DNA of 64,000 bases from CAZBNB01 sp964493245 (GCA_964493245.1 CAZBNB010000008.1:29486-93485); one strand, 5' to 3'. Numbered from the stretch's first letter, positions 17,931 through 27,232 are shown. Notes: generated by a model not told the origin, from the sequence alone. Numbers and translations: made by a program.

Positions 17931-18212
17931 ATGGAAAAAAATAAAAAAGGTGATGCGTGTTGTACGTCACATCGTTGTGAAATATTGGGTATTATCTTTT
18001 TAGCACTGGCAACGATACTGACGCTGTTAACTTTTAGCGGCGTGGGTATTCTAGGTATGTTTGTTGTCGGCACCGTTTTTTGTTGCCACAAACATTGGGG
18101 TAGACGATGTCACTGTGGATGTACTTGTTGCAACACAGATAACAGTTGCACAGTCACTACTCACGAACCTAAGAAAGAACCAGCAACCAAACGTACAACC
18201 ACTAAAAAATAA
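17931..18212 (+). CDS. Small Cys/His-rich membrane protein, unknown function
   Basis: A 93-residue protein starting at an ATG six bases after a strong GGAGG site; longer upstream starts in the frame lack one. It has a short N-terminus with CC and C (GDACCTSHRCE), two hydrophobic segments (ILGIIFLALATILTLLTF; GILGMFVVGTVF), then a Cys/His cluster (CCHKHWGRRCHCGCTCCN) and a Lys/Thr/Pro tail resembling the preceding histone-like tail. The cluster could bind a metal, but no family is recognised. A clear terminator follows, so it ends a transcription unit. Confidence 0.72.
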   Translation: MEKNKKGDACCTSHRCEILGIIFLALATILTLLTFSGVGILGMFVVGTVFCCHKHWGRRCHCGCTCCNTDNSCTVTTHEPKKEPATKRTTTKK

Positions 18213-18221
18213 ATTATCTTT

Positions 18222-18259
18222 AAAACCCTCTTGGTATTCTTTGCCTTGAGGGTTTTTTA
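18222..18259 (+). terminator. Rho-independent terminator
   Basis: AAAACCCTC pairs with GAGGGTTTT, followed by a T-run, ten bases after the stop of the Cys/His-rich gene. This is the clearest intrinsic terminator in the window. Confidence 0.85.
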
Positions 18260-18278
18260 TTTGGTGAATAATTCACCC

Positions 18279-18310
18279 TGAACCAGGGAACGGCTATATT
18301 TGAGCGTTCT
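18279..18310 (+). repeat. Dispersed ~35-bp motif, copy
   Basis: Sequence with core GGGAACGGCTATATTTGAG, matching copies at 16498, 27197, 28041 and 59432. It lies between two convergent genes and codes for nothing visible. Confidence 0.55.
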
Positions 18311-18340
18311 CCGAGGTTCAAGAGCGAGCATGCCTTTGTA

Positions 18341-20044
18341 CTACGCCTTTTTAAAAGGAATATACATAGGAGCCCAATAATTTTGTTGAATCAATGCATG
18401 CAAATCTGCGTCTTGGTTTATTTGGGCTAAGCCAAGCTCAATGGCTTTTTGTGCAACCGCCACCGCCACTTGTTTAGATAGGGCTTCTGACTGTTCAATT
18501 GATGGTAGAATAGGTAAAAAGCTGTCTGTTTGGCTAGGGGAAAGTTCACTGATAGTACAAGCAGTGACCCAAAGCATTTCGTCTGTGAGCTTTTGCGCTT
18601 GAACAGCAATCATTCCCATGCCGATACCTGGAAATGCCAGCGCATTATTGCATTGTGCAATCGTCATCATGCGGTTTTTATAATGCACGGTACCAAAAGC
18701 AGTACCTGTCGCAATGAGCGCACGGCCTTCTGTCCATTGAATAATATCAGCTGGTTGAGCTTCACAACATTCTGTTGGATTCGATAGTGGAAAAATAATA
18801 GGGCGTTTACAATTTTTTGCCATCATTTCAATGATCGCCTGTGTAAAATGCCCTGGTTGCGCAGAGCAACCGATCAAAATGGTTGGTTTTACGACCTCAA
18901 CAACATGGTTTAAACTTCGATCTTGCATTGTCGTTGCAGCCAATTGAGATGCTTTACGTGCATACGGTATCTGTGCGGGTGTTAAGGTTGTGTCGTCATC
19001 GACCAATAAGCCTTGTCTATCAACTAACCAAAACTGTGCGTACGCTTCCTCTGCAGTTAAACCCATCCGCATCATCGCATCTACGATTTGATCACAAATA
19101 CCCGTCCCGGCTGTTCCGGCACCGTATAAAACAATGCGATGCTTGGTTAGCGGTAATTGAGTGATTTTTGAGGCGGATAATAAAGCCGCCAATGTCACAG
19201 CACCAGTGCCTTGAATGTCATCATTAAAAGTACAGAGTTGATCACGATAATCGTTCAAAATACGCCTGGCGTTATCGCGGCCAAAATCTTCCCAGTGTAA
19301 AAAGGCATTGGGAAATAGTTTTTTGACTTTAGAGACAAATTTTTTAATAAATTTGTCATATTCTTGTGTATAAATACGGTTGTGGCGGCATCCGAGATAT
19401 AACGGATCCTCTAATAGCTGCGTGTTGTTGGTGCCTACGTCTAAGAAAATGGGTAATGTTCTTGTGGGGTCAATACCACCACATGTACTGTATACCATCA
19501 GCTTTGCGACAGGGATGTCCATACCACCTACGCCTTGATCGCCAATACCCAATACGCCCTCACCGTCAGTGACTACAATTAAATCAATCTCTGGGTTAGA
19601 TCGGTTACCGAGAATTTCTTCAATGTGATCTTGGTCTGTATGAGAAATATATAAACCGCGTGCCTGTCGATACTCGCGACTGAAAGCTTGTACGGCAACA
19701 CCAACGGTTGGTGTGTAAATAATCGGAATCAGTGCACCTAAATGTTTTCGAATCAAGGCATAAAATAAGATTTGATTTTTATCATGTAAGTTATTTAAGT
19801 AAATGTTTTTTTGCAAAGGGGTATCATAGTTTTCAAGTTGTAACCAAGCGCGCTGTAGCTGTTCGTCCAATGTTTCAATGCGATGTGGTAACTTCCCCGT
19901 AAGGTGGAAAGATTGGCGCTCTTCAGCAGTAAAAGCGGTGCCTTTATTCAACTGAGGGGTTGTCAGTAAACCTTTACCATTCAAGGTTGTGGAAATGTAT
20001 TTTTCGTTTGTTTTGGCATCAACGCATACTTTAAAAGGCAGCAT
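18341..20044 (-). CDS. maeA: NAD-dependent malic enzyme
   Basis: Oxidatively decarboxylates malate to pyruvate with NAD, tying the TCA cycle (genes at 35-45 kb) to pyruvate. The 567-residue length matches the E. coli MaeA/SfcA type. The malate site includes IPIIYTPTVGVAVQAFS and TDGEGVLGIGDQGVGGM, and the dinucleotide fold is seen as YGAGTAGTGICDQI near residue 310. The preceding HWEDFGRDNARRIL and FNDDIQGTGAVTLAA contain the metal-binding acids. It is a lone gene, with a divergent or empty upstream that includes the MITE at 20147. Confidence 0.96.
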   Translation of the reverse strand: MLPFKVCVDAKTNEKYISTTLNGKGLLTTPQLNKGTAFTAEERQSFHLTGKLPHRIETLDEQLQRAWLQLENYDTPLQKNIYLNNLHDKNQILFYALIRKHLGALIPIIYTPTVGVAVQAFSREYRQARGLYISHTDQDHIEEILGNRSNPEIDLIVVTDGEGVLGIGDQGVGGMDIPVAKLMVYSTCGGIDPTRTLPIFLDVGTNNTQLLEDPLYLGCRHNRIYTQEYDKFIKKFVSKVKKLFPNAFLHWEDFGRDNARRILNDYRDQLCTFNDDIQGTGAVTLAALLSASKITQLPLTKHRIVLYGAGTAGTGICDQIVDAMMRMGLTAEEAYAQFWLVDRQGLLVDDDTTLTPAQIPYARKASQLAATTMQDRSLNHVVEVVKPTILIGCSAQPGHFTQAIIEMMAKNCKRPIIFPLSNPTECCEAQPADIIQWTEGRALIATGTAFGTVHYKNRMMTIAQCNNALAFPGIGMGMIAVQAQKLTDEMLWVTACTISELSPSQTDSFLPILPSIEQSEALSKQVAVAVAQKAIELGLAQINQDADLHALIQQNYWAPMYIPFKKA

Positions 20045-20146
20045 GTTGTAACATCGGTTAACAAAGGTTGGCCTACAATAACCAAAGTTAGGGGTAAAAG
20101 CAATTATGACTTCATGGGCTTACTTAAATCTAATTTATAAAGTTTA

Positions 20147-20269
20147 CAGGACTTACGAAAAACAACGAGGTCGAGGCGGATTTTATTTTTAATGAGGGAG
20201 TTTAGATAACTAAATAACCGAATTAAAAATAAAATCTAACGAAGAGATCGGTGTTTTGCGTAAGTCCTG
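20147..20269. repeat. 123-bp palindromic MITE-like element, copy B
   Basis: An inverted-orientation copy of the element at 12737. It is bracketed by a perfect 5-base duplication GTTTA (20142-20146 and 20270-20274). It ends six bases beyond the stop codon of the large coiled-coil gene, so it lies at that gene's 3' end. Confidence 0.9.
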
Positions 20270-20275
20270 GTTTAC

Positions 20276-22105
20276 TCATACAACAGTCACTGCAAAAATG
20301 GCTTGAGTATGAGGGGCTTCTTTTACTAGCTGACAAGGCTCAAAATCGAGTGTCAAACGAGTGTAATATTTTGCACCAGGCTTATTCGTATCATCGATGT
20401 AACCCAACTCATATAAGAGTTCTTCTATCGATTGCATTTTTGTGTCGCGCCGTAAGTTTCCACCTAGTTTACTGTCGCTTAAACAATCCACATCTTCTTC
20501 TCTCAAATACTTGCGCTCGTATAAGCGCTTAACGGCTTCCAATTTATCTGTTTTTGAATGACGATGGCGGTTGTACTTGAGGCACCAAGAAGGTAAAACT
20601 GATTTTTTATACTCTTGGGTATCGCTTTCCCTATCAAAAGCGTATGACTTTAAACATTCGTTGACATCGGAGTTCAGTTCTAGCCTGCGTTTATTTACTG
20701 CTTTTTTTTCAGCCAAGGTTCTGTCTATCTGTTGAGATAAATATCTTTTACTATAATTATCGAGAGTCAGTTTACTCGTTTCAAAATCTTCCATCAAGAT
20801 TGAGTTTTCTTCACTGTATCTATGCCATAAATCATTCATATTCTCAGGATCTCGAGCGCGGTAAAAAGAAACAATCTTGCATAAAAAATGGGCAGAAGAT
20901 GCAACTTTAGATTCGTCTGTATTCGCTAATGCTTCAAATGCACACAATACCATAGCGGCTTTGTCATCTAAGTTCTGGCCAAGTATGAAGTTACGGATGA
21001 CATTCAAAAAAGTAGGGTAATTTTCTTGAATGCATTTTAAAATAGCAAACATTTGGTAGAGTGATTTTATTTCTTGTTTGGTGTTAGCACGTTGTATCTT
21101 TTGAGTGAGATATAAATTAGCTCTACTGGGTGGAGTAAATATTAGATAGCTCTCTTTTTCCAGAAAGTGCTTGTGTTCCGCAAGACAATAAAGTTGAATG
21201 GCGTCATCTAACTTTTCGGCTATTTTAGCGTCAGCGATCATTTGATGGGCGTGTTTTTTATAATGATTGTAATAATCTCTATCCTCAATACCCCGCCGGT
21301 TTAAAGGGCTACAAGGAGAGGCAGCTACTGTCGTGTTGTCTATGACCTCATGATCATCGGCCATATATGGTCTGATTTTTTCTATTTTTTTGGTTAGAAA
21401 ATCAAGATCCTTTTTGCATTGTTCGATGCTTGCTTCACAACACCTAATCATTTCTTCGGTGAACTGAACGTGAGACTCCATTGTTTCGGACACAATCGAT
21501 AAAATGGCCTCTCTCTCAGGATTGAAGCCTAATTTTTTTAGTTCTTCTTCTAAAGCAGACTTTCTTTTTTTAAGGTCGATTTGAGCACGAGCATTCGCGT
21601 TCACTCTTTCCATTTTTTGGGAGAGTGCATTGAGCTCTTCTTCACTTTGTAAGGAGACAATGTGATTTACAATCGCGAGCCAGTGTAAATCTGTTGATAG
21701 TTCATCGACTTTTTTGACAAGAAATTCATATTTGTTAGACAACAAAGACGTTTGAGTTATCAGTAAGTCCAATCCAGCCTCATCACTTTTTATGATGGCT
21801 TTGATAAAATACGTATAAGCGAATAGCACAGCATCTTGTTTTATAGCACTACAACTGAGATAGGGTGTAACCTCTTTATCTAGGGCTGTTATCAAACTAT
21901 TTTTTTTATTTAAAAAAGGGACTGTGCCTTCTATAGCCCGTATCTCGCTTCTACTTTTTGCCTTTTGTAATTTTGCAAGAGCATCATCATATAATGTCTT
22001 AGAATAAGGGTTCTCTTGTTGGATAGAATTTAGTTCTTTGATGGCATTGTGCCTTTTTTCTTCTCGTAATCTTTGTTTTTCAGCTTTTTCAGATGCGTTT
22101 TTCAT
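20276..22105 (-). CDS. Large coiled-coil protein of unknown function, effector-like
   Basis: A 609-residue cytosolic-looking protein with no signal peptide or membrane segment. It is rich in charged helices; a coiled coil is likely at about residues 170-260 (KKRKSALEEELKKLG). A motif of the form LxKAKSxxEIxxL appears several times: LQKAKSRSEIRAIEG (about 48), LQSEEELNALSQKM (about 154), IQRANTKQEIKSLYQ (about 335). Such helical repeats occur in large proteins of Legionella-like bacteria, though that is a general impression. No enzyme motif is recognised. The ATG at 22105 was preferred to a TTG at 22111. Confidence 0.7.
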   Translation of the reverse strand: MKNASEKAEKQRLREEKRHNAIKELNSIQQENPYSKTLYDDALAKLQKAKSRSEIRAIEGTVPFLNKKNSLITALDKEVTPYLSCSAIKQDAVLFAYTYFIKAIIKSDEAGLDLLITQTSLLSNKYEFLVKKVDELSTDLHWLAIVNHIVSLQSEEELNALSQKMERVNANARAQIDLKKRKSALEEELKKLGFNPEREAILSIVSETMESHVQFTEEMIRCCEASIEQCKKDLDFLTKKIEKIRPYMADDHEVIDNTTVAASPCSPLNRRGIEDRDYYNHYKKHAHQMIADAKIAEKLDDAIQLYCLAEHKHFLEKESYLIFTPPSRANLYLTQKIQRANTKQEIKSLYQMFAILKCIQENYPTFLNVIRNFILGQNLDDKAAMVLCAFEALANTDESKVASSAHFLCKIVSFYRARDPENMNDLWHRYSEENSILMEDFETSKLTLDNYSKRYLSQQIDRTLAEKKAVNKRRLELNSDVNECLKSYAFDRESDTQEYKKSVLPSWCLKYNRHRHSKTDKLEAVKRLYERKYLREEDVDCLSDSKLGGNLRRDTKMQSIEELLYELGYIDDTNKPGAKYYTRLTLDFEPCQLVKEAPHTQAIFAVTVV

Positions 22106-22468
22106 GTTCAAATAACTTTTTTATAGGGCCAAGTAAATTTTTATGATTATATCATATTTAGAGGCTAGGGTCTGTGCATCTCATTTTGTGTGTAGCGAAA
22201 ATTCGCATGATTTGCTCAAATTTTAGCTTGAGTAAGGCGAATAGCCCGCTCTATTTTAACGAGTTCAAGCTGAAACTTGAGCAAATCATACGAATTTGCA
22301 GCCGTGGAAAGTGAGGTGCACAGACTCTAGAATAAAAAGTATTTACATGTTGGCAAAAGCTTTATAGTATGGTTTTCTGCATTTATCTATCAATGTCGAA
22401 AAAACCTAAAGAAAGCTTGGTGTTCAAAATATAGACGATTGATTAACATACGGATTTGAGAAGCAAAC
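22106..22468. other. Intergenic region with long inverted repeat
   Basis: This 363-base gap between divergent genes contains the 166-bp inverted repeat (22165-22330). The rest is AT-rich and presumably holds promoters in both directions, but I cannot define one with confidence. Confidence 0.7.
22165..22330. repeat. 166-bp inverted-repeat element
   Basis: Starts CTAGGGTCTGTGCATCTCA and ends with the near complement. The arms match imperfectly over about 60 bases (including GCATGATTTGCTCAA near the inner end). Short pieces of the same terminus occur at 16403 and 33241. No target duplication is evident and there is no open frame, so it is a non-autonomous or decayed element. Confidence 0.8.
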
Positions 22469-23356
22469 ATGAAAAAAAATATTCAGACATTTCAAACAAT
22501 TCTTATGACTTTAGCTCTCGCTTTGACAGTCACGGAGGCTACCAGTGCGCAAACTAATAAAGTAACATTGGAGCAATGGTCTGGTGTTTATTTTGGTGCG
22601 TATTTGGGTGGTGGGCAAGGGTATTCTTCCTCAACGTATAGTCAAGTTTCGCAAGCAACCTCAATAACGACTTCCACCGGTGGTGCTGTTCTTCCAAGCA
22701 ATACAAGAGCAAGAAGTACGACATCGGGAGAGTTGACAGGATTGAATACCAACGCTGCCGTAGCGGATTTATTTATAGGTTATAATTATCATCATGATGA
22801 TGCGAAGCTTCTTGTTGGTGCACAATTTGAAGGAACGGTTTTTAGTGATATAACAACAAAGTCAGCTAAAGTTCTCAATACGATGACGACGTCAACGAAT
22901 GTGCTCACCGGTGTCAGCGTTTCAAACTATTCCTACAACGGCATTGTGACACGATATCAATTAGGTTCAATCTTATCTGTTGTTGCTCGTGCAGGCGTGT
23001 TGGCAAGACCAGATACCTTGATTTATGGATTAATCGGACCAACCGAAGGCAATTTTTCTATTCCCGATGCGGTAGAGCCGACGTTTTTTAATTCAACACA
23101 ATGGAAAATAGGAATGAGTGCGGGCGGTGGATTTGAGCATAAATTAAATAAAAACTGGTCGATTCTTGCTGAGTATCGTTATCTTTATTTCAATAATATT
23201 AATAACACATCTACGCTCACGACACCTGCGTCAACTTCATCTTTTGGTAATGGGGCTGTCGTAAATAACACAACGACGACTTCTACTGTTGTGACCACTT
23301 GGAAGAATAATTTTTCTATGAATATTGGCAAGATAGGGGTGGCGTATCGATGTTAA
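22469..23356 (+). CDS. Outer-membrane beta-barrel protein
   Basis: A 295-residue protein with a signal peptide (about 1-28, ending TSAQ). Early in the mature part GVYFGAYLGGGQGYS and FIGYNYHHDDAKLLVGAQ are typical of the Omp25/OmpA-like eight-strand barrel family. Thr/Ser-rich loops (SQATSITTSTGGAV; STLTTPASTSSFG) would be surface exposed. The end, NIGKIGVAYRC, resembles the terminal beta-signal but ends in Cys rather than Phe, which is odd. It lies upstream of surE-nlpD-rpoS. Role: porin or surface antigen, not further defined. Confidence 0.78.
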   Translation: MKKNIQTFQTILMTLALALTVTEATSAQTNKVTLEQWSGVYFGAYLGGGQGYSSSTYSQVSQATSITTSTGGAVLPSNTRARSTTSGELTGLNTNAAVADLFIGYNYHHDDAKLLVGAQFEGTVFSDITTKSAKVLNTMTTSTNVLTGVSVSNYSYNGIVTRYQLGSILSVVARAGVLARPDTLIYGLIGPTEGNFSIPDAVEPTFFNSTQWKIGMSAGGGFEHKLNKNWSILAEYRYLYFNNINNTSTLTTPASTSSFGNGAVVNNTTTTSTVVTTWKNNFSMNIGKIGVAYRC

Positions 23357-23433
23357 AAAATCCTCACCGTTCCCCTCTTTTTTTCAGCATCTACATGCTA
23401 TACTGCATCATTCGAAATACAGACACGTTTGAA

Positions 23434-23829
23434 GTGAAATTGAAAATATTATTAAGTTGGTTTTTAATCCTCTGTTGCGCTACTGGTGTGGCGCAAGCGA
23501 ATCATGTTGAAGAGCGCTATTTGTCGAATCCGCAAAAGCTTGAGTCAGCGTTGATGCATTGTCCTCAGCAGCATCCAGCAGGTATCACGTGTGATCAGCT
23601 CAATCATGTTGGTGAGACGGTTAACCGTTTGGTTGCCGAGTTACAAATGAATCCACAAGCGTATGGTTCATCCATTATCGCTTTACAAACAACACTTTCA
23701 CAACAGTTGGTTTTAGCAAAACAGCAACCGTCTCCTCAATTGCAACAGCAAATTGCTCACAATCAGCAAACGCTTCGTGAACGTTTAAGCGTTATTAAGT
23801 GGTTGGAGTCACCGAGAAGATCACATTAA
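23434..23829 (+). CDS. Small secreted protein, unknown function
   Basis: Starting at the GTG at 23434 gives a 131-residue protein with a good signal peptide (LKILLSWFLILCCATGVAQA). An ATG at 23350 would add 28 residues and overlap the preceding gene. The mature part is helical and Gln-rich, with two cysteines (MHCPQQHPAGITCDQL) and repeated leucine spacing (LVLAKQQPSPQLQQQIAHNQ). No family is recognised with confidence. It ends 18 bases before surE, probably in the same transcript. Confidence 0.65.
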   Translation: MKLKILLSWFLILCCATGVAQANHVEERYLSNPQKLESALMHCPQQHPAGITCDQLNHVGETVNRLVAELQMNPQAYGSSIIALQTTLSQQLVLAKQQPSPQLQQQIAHNQQTLRERLSVIKWLESPRRSH

Positions 23830-23847
23830 GGAGTGAGTGGTTTCACT

Positions 23848-24606
23848 ATGAGAATATTAGTCAGTAATGATGATGGTGTATTAGCACGGGGCATCGCCGT
23901 TTTAAGTCGCGCTATGACAACCATCGCCGAAATCGATGTGGTGGCGCCTGATAGAAATCGCAGTGGGGCAAGTAACTCATTGTCGCTTTTACGTCCATTA
24001 AGAATCAAACAATTGGACAATGGTGCATACAGCGTTGATGGTACGCCAACCGATTGTGTACACTTAGCGCTCACAGGGTATTTTGATTATCATTTTGATG
24101 TTGCGGTCTCAGGTATTAATGATGGCGCAAACTTAGGTGATGATGTTTTGTATTCAGGTACTGTGGCTGCGGCTATGGAGGCGGCAAATTTAGGCGTACC
24201 AGCCATTGCTTTATCTATGCCTACCGCTGAAGTTTATCATTATGAAACTGCTGCTCATGTTGCTTTACAATTGGTAACACAAATACAACGCTCCGGTTTA
24301 CCGGTAAAAACCCTTCTAAATGTGAATGTTCCTAATCTCCCGTTACAACAAATCAAAGGGATTCAAGTGACTCGTTTAGGAACACGCCACAATGCCGAGC
24401 CCACTTTTCCCGATGTTGATCCGCGTGGTGCGACTATTTATTGGATTGGACGACCAGGTACAGAATCAGACTCTGGTCCGGGAACTGATTTTCACGCAGT
24501 TGCGCATGGTTATGTTTCAGTCACACCTTTACATTTGGATATGACCCAGTATAAGGTTTTTGATCAGTTATCAACATGGATTCAAGGGATGCAATTAACA
24601 TCATGA
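23848..24606 (+). CDS. surE: 5'/3'-nucleotidase SurE
   Basis: Stationary-phase survival nucleotidase acting on 5' and 3' nucleoside monophosphates. MRILVSNDDG at the start is the family N-terminus with the metal-binding DD. APDRNRSGASNSLS (about 38) and SGINDGANLGDDVLYSGT (about 90) complete the site. A GTG at 23833 is in frame, but the conserved start favours 23848. The surE-yqaA-nlpD-rpoS order fits the gammaproteobacterial block, but pcm, usually next to surE, is absent. Confidence 0.95.
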   Translation: MRILVSNDDGVLARGIAVLSRAMTTIAEIDVVAPDRNRSGASNSLSLLRPLRIKQLDNGAYSVDGTPTDCVHLALTGYFDYHFDVAVSGINDGANLGDDVLYSGTVAAAMEAANLGVPAIALSMPTAEVYHYETAAHVALQLVTQIQRSGLPVKTLLNVNVPNLPLQQIKGIQVTRLGTRHNAEPTFPDVDPRGATIYWIGRPGTESDSGPGTDFHAVAHGYVSVTPLHLDMTQYKVFDQLSTWIQGMQLTS

Positions 24607-25190
24607 TGAAGCTTTTTTCATATTTATATGACAAGACGATTGCCTGGTCGGCTCACCGGCATGCGCGTTACTATTTAGCGGGTGTGTCATTTACTGAATC
24701 CTGTTTTTTTCCTATTCCGCCTGATGTGATGCTGATTAGTATGGGCCTGGCCTCGCCAATGCGAGCGTGGATAAATGCCTTAATCGCCACCATTTCCTCT
24801 GTTTCTGGCGGTATTTTGGGATACTGTATTGGCTTGTATGCCATGGATTTAGTCCTGCCTTACATTATGGCATCCTCAATGGCACCTAAATATTTACAAC
24901 TCAAAGATTGGTTGGACCATTGTAGTGTGTGGGTTATTATTTTGGCGGGCTTTACGCCTTTTCCTTATAAAATTTTTACCATTACAGCAGGTGCGATGAA
25001 TATTCCGTTCGGATTGTTTGTATTGGGTTCGGTTATCGGTCGTGGCACACGTTTTTATTTGGTCTCTGGAATTTTGTACTATTTTGGTGATAGTTTAGGC
25101 CGACACTTGCGCCGTTATATCGATATCATTGGTTGGGCGGTACTCAGTGCGGTTGTAATCGGTGCGTGTGTTTATAAGTGGGTTCTGTAA
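24603..25190 (+). CDS. yqaA: YqaA/DedA-family (VTT) membrane protein
   Basis: A 195-residue polytopic inner-membrane protein of the DedA-like VTT family. The family hallmark is E/P-rich: VSFTESCFFPIPPDVMLISM near residue 36 and GFTPFPYKIFTITAGAMN near residue 117. The start overlaps the surE stop by four bases (ATGATGA), so it is coupled. Relatives are thought to take part in membrane lipid homeostasis. The other DedA-type protein here is the LssY-like fusion at 3833. Confidence 0.9.
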   Translation: MMKLFSYLYDKTIAWSAHRHARYYLAGVSFTESCFFPIPPDVMLISMGLASPMRAWINALIATISSVSGGILGYCIGLYAMDLVLPYIMASSMAPKYLQLKDWLDHCSVWVIILAGFTPFPYKIFTITAGAMNIPFGLFVLGSVIGRGTRFYLVSGILYYFGDSLGRHLRRYIDIIGWAVLSAVVIGACVYKWVL

Positions 25191-25196
25191 AAAAAC

Positions 25197-25922
25197 ATGG
25201 TGACGATTCGCTCTTTTTTTAAAAAGTACGCTGTTTTTGCTTTATGCTTCATTTTATTATCTGGGTGCGCGGATCGTTATCCACTGGCGCCAGTAGTGGG
25301 TCCAAGCTGGCAATCTCACTCTCAAGTGTCACGTTATGTTGTGCGACGTGGTGATACCTTATATTCCATTGCTTTTCGTTACGATAAAGATTATCGACAA
25401 TTGGCCTTACTGAACCATTTGCGCAGCCCTTATTTACTGTCTATTGGTCAAACCTTGATGTTGCAACCCCCTAGCCGATGGGAGCGAGCTGTCGCGGCGA
25501 TTCGTTCGACCACACCAACCAGATCCGTATCTACGGCTTATCCGCAATATCGCCGTCATTTTTTTAGTCGTTGGTCATGGCCTGCGAAAGGACGTGTGAT
25601 GTCTGCTTTTGCGCCTCAGCAAGGTAAAAAAGGCATTGAAATCGCTGGACAAAAAGGTGCGCATATTTATGCTGCTCGATCAGGGGTGGTCGCATATGCC
25701 GGGAATGGGTTACAAGGTTATGGCAATTTGATTATCATCAAACATGATAGTCAATTATTGACAGCCTATGGTTACAATGCGCGTAATTTAGTGAGAGAAG
25801 GGCAATCTGTAAAGGCCGGTCAAGTAATCGCAGAAATGGGTGTGGTTGATCATCGATTTTATGGGGTACATTTTGAAATCCGCCAAGCAGGACAGCCGAT
25901 TAATCCATTGAATTATCTGTAG
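25197..25922 (+). CDS. nlpD: NlpD-like LysM/M23 lipoprotein (amidase activator)
   Basis: A 241-residue lipoprotein; lipobox ILLSGC puts the Cys near residue 23. LysM is clear at YVVRRGDTLYSIAFRYD (about 48-92). The M23/LytM domain (about 130-240) has lost the zinc ligands: the usual GxDxxx reads GIEIAG and the HxH reads GVHFEIR, so it should be an amidase activator, not an enzyme. It should activate AmiC-type amidases in the periplasm. In E. coli a major rpoS promoter lies inside nlpD, and the same order is kept here. Confidence 0.92.
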   Translation: MVTIRSFFKKYAVFALCFILLSGCADRYPLAPVVGPSWQSHSQVSRYVVRRGDTLYSIAFRYDKDYRQLALLNHLRSPYLLSIGQTLMLQPPSRWERAVAAIRSTTPTRSVSTAYPQYRRHFFSRWSWPAKGRVMSAFAPQQGKKGIEIAGQKGAHIYAARSGVVAYAGNGLQGYGNLIIIKHDSQLLTAYGYNARNLVREGQSVKAGQVIAEMGVVDHRFYGVHFEIRQAGQPINPLNYL

Positions 25923-25971
25923 CGATTTGCTATTTTCTTTAATACTGGTATTACTTACTCATAGGTGAATC

Positions 25972-27030
25972 ATGCAAACAGATGAAGGATCATTTGTTGA
26001 AAAAGAAGGCCCCGAAGATGATGAATTAGACATCACCGTGTCTGATGAAGACGAGGGTGTTGATTTTGCCTTAGAATCGTTAGCCGAGGATGAGACCGAG
26101 GCTGAACCGAGTCGAGTTGAAGAAGCAGAGGTCGCAGCGCCTGATTTTGGTGATCGAGAGGCGTTTCCTTCTTACCAACCGCATGGCAAGCGTTTAGCGA
26201 AGGTGATGGATGCAACACAGCTGTATCTTAATGAGATCGGTTTCTCACCTTTATTAAACGCAGAGGAAGAAGTGCACTATGCCACATTAGCATTACAAGG
26301 TGATGGGGCTGCACGCAAGAAAATGATCGAATCCAATTTACGTTTAGTGGTTAAGATTTCCAGACGTTATTTGAATAGAGGCTTGCCGTTACTTGATCTG
26401 ATTGAAGAGGGTAACTTGGGTTTGATGAAATCAGTCGAAAAATTTGATCCCAAACGTGGATTTCGTTTTTCAACATATGCTACGTGGTGGATTCGCCAAA
26501 CCATTGAGCGTGCATTAATGAATCAAACACGAACCATTCGATTACCAATCCATGTGCTAAAAGAATTGAACGTATATTTACGTGCTGCACGCCAGCTCAC
26601 GCAAAAGCTTGATCATGAGCCATCTCCAGAAGACATTGCTGAAATGCTTGATGTGCCGATTGAGGATGTTGAAAAATTATTTTGTTTAAATGACAAAGTG
26701 ACGTCATTTGATACACCCATTGGACATGATGAAAATAAATCATTACTAGACACGATCCCAGACGAAAACAGTGTTAACCCTGCTGTTTTACTGACGGATG
26801 AAAGCTTGCGCGCTCAAATCGAGGCATTGCTTGGCGAGCTGACAGACAATCAGCAGCAAGTGATTTCTAGACGCTTTGGTTTAAGAGGGTTTGAAAAGTC
26901 GACATTAGAAGAAGTCGGGGCTGAGATTAGTTTAACTCGCGAACGTGTGCGTCAAATTCAAGTAGAGGCGTTGCGTACCTTGCGTAAGCTCCTTGAGCGA
27001 GAGGGACTGACGCAAGACGATCTGTTGTGA
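25972..27030 (+). CDS. rpoS: RNA polymerase sigma factor RpoS
   Basis: Stationary-phase/stress sigma factor of the sigma-70 family; in Legionella relatives it governs the transmissive phase. The 352 residues show an acidic N-terminal stretch ([20 protein letters not shown]) before region 1.2 ([12 protein letters not shown], about 80). Region 2 includes [18 protein letters not shown] (about 165), and region 4 ends with the helix-turn-helix [20 protein letters not shown]. It is downstream of nlpD with a 49-base gap. The acidic tail is longer than in E. coli RpoS. Confidence 0.95.
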   Translation: MQTDEGSFVEKEGPEDDELDITVSDEDEGVDFALESLAEDETEAEPSRVEEAEVAAPDFGDREAFPSYQPHGKRLAKVMDATQLYLNEIGFSPLLNAEEEVHYATLALQGDGAARKKMIESNLRLVVKISRRYLNRGLPLLDLIEEGNLGLMKSVEKFDPKRGFRFSTYATWWIRQTIERALMNQTRTIRLPIHVLKELNVYLRAARQLTQKLDHEPSPEDIAEMLDVPIEDVEKLFCLNDKVTSFDTPIGHDENKSLLDTIPDENSVNPAVLLTDESLRAQIEALLGELTDNQQQVISRRFGLRGFEKSTLEEVGAEISLTRERVRQIQVEALRTLRKLLEREGLTQDDLL

Positions 27031-27196
27031 GTTTTTGAGTGTTCATGCAATGGCTTCAATTTAAGGAAAAAATGCCGTCGTTGCCAGCCTCGCAAAGTAA
27101 ACCAGAAAACAGAACATAAGAGTCCGAGATTGCTTTCGTCCCTTTACCTCTCACGACGAACCTTGTAAGTTGACGCCATTGAATGTTCACGGCCTC

Positions 27197-27232
27197 GTTC
27201 TTGAACCTCGGAAAACGGTCAGATTTGCGTGT
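27197..27232 (+). repeat. Dispersed ~35-bp motif with upstream GTTGACGCCATTGA
   Basis: The copy reads TTGAACCTCGGAAAACGGTC..., about 15 bases after GTTGACGCCATTGA (27169-27182). The same two-part arrangement recurs at 59404-59465. The 218-base region between rpoS and the convergent outer-membrane-type gene shows no gene. Confidence 0.55.
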
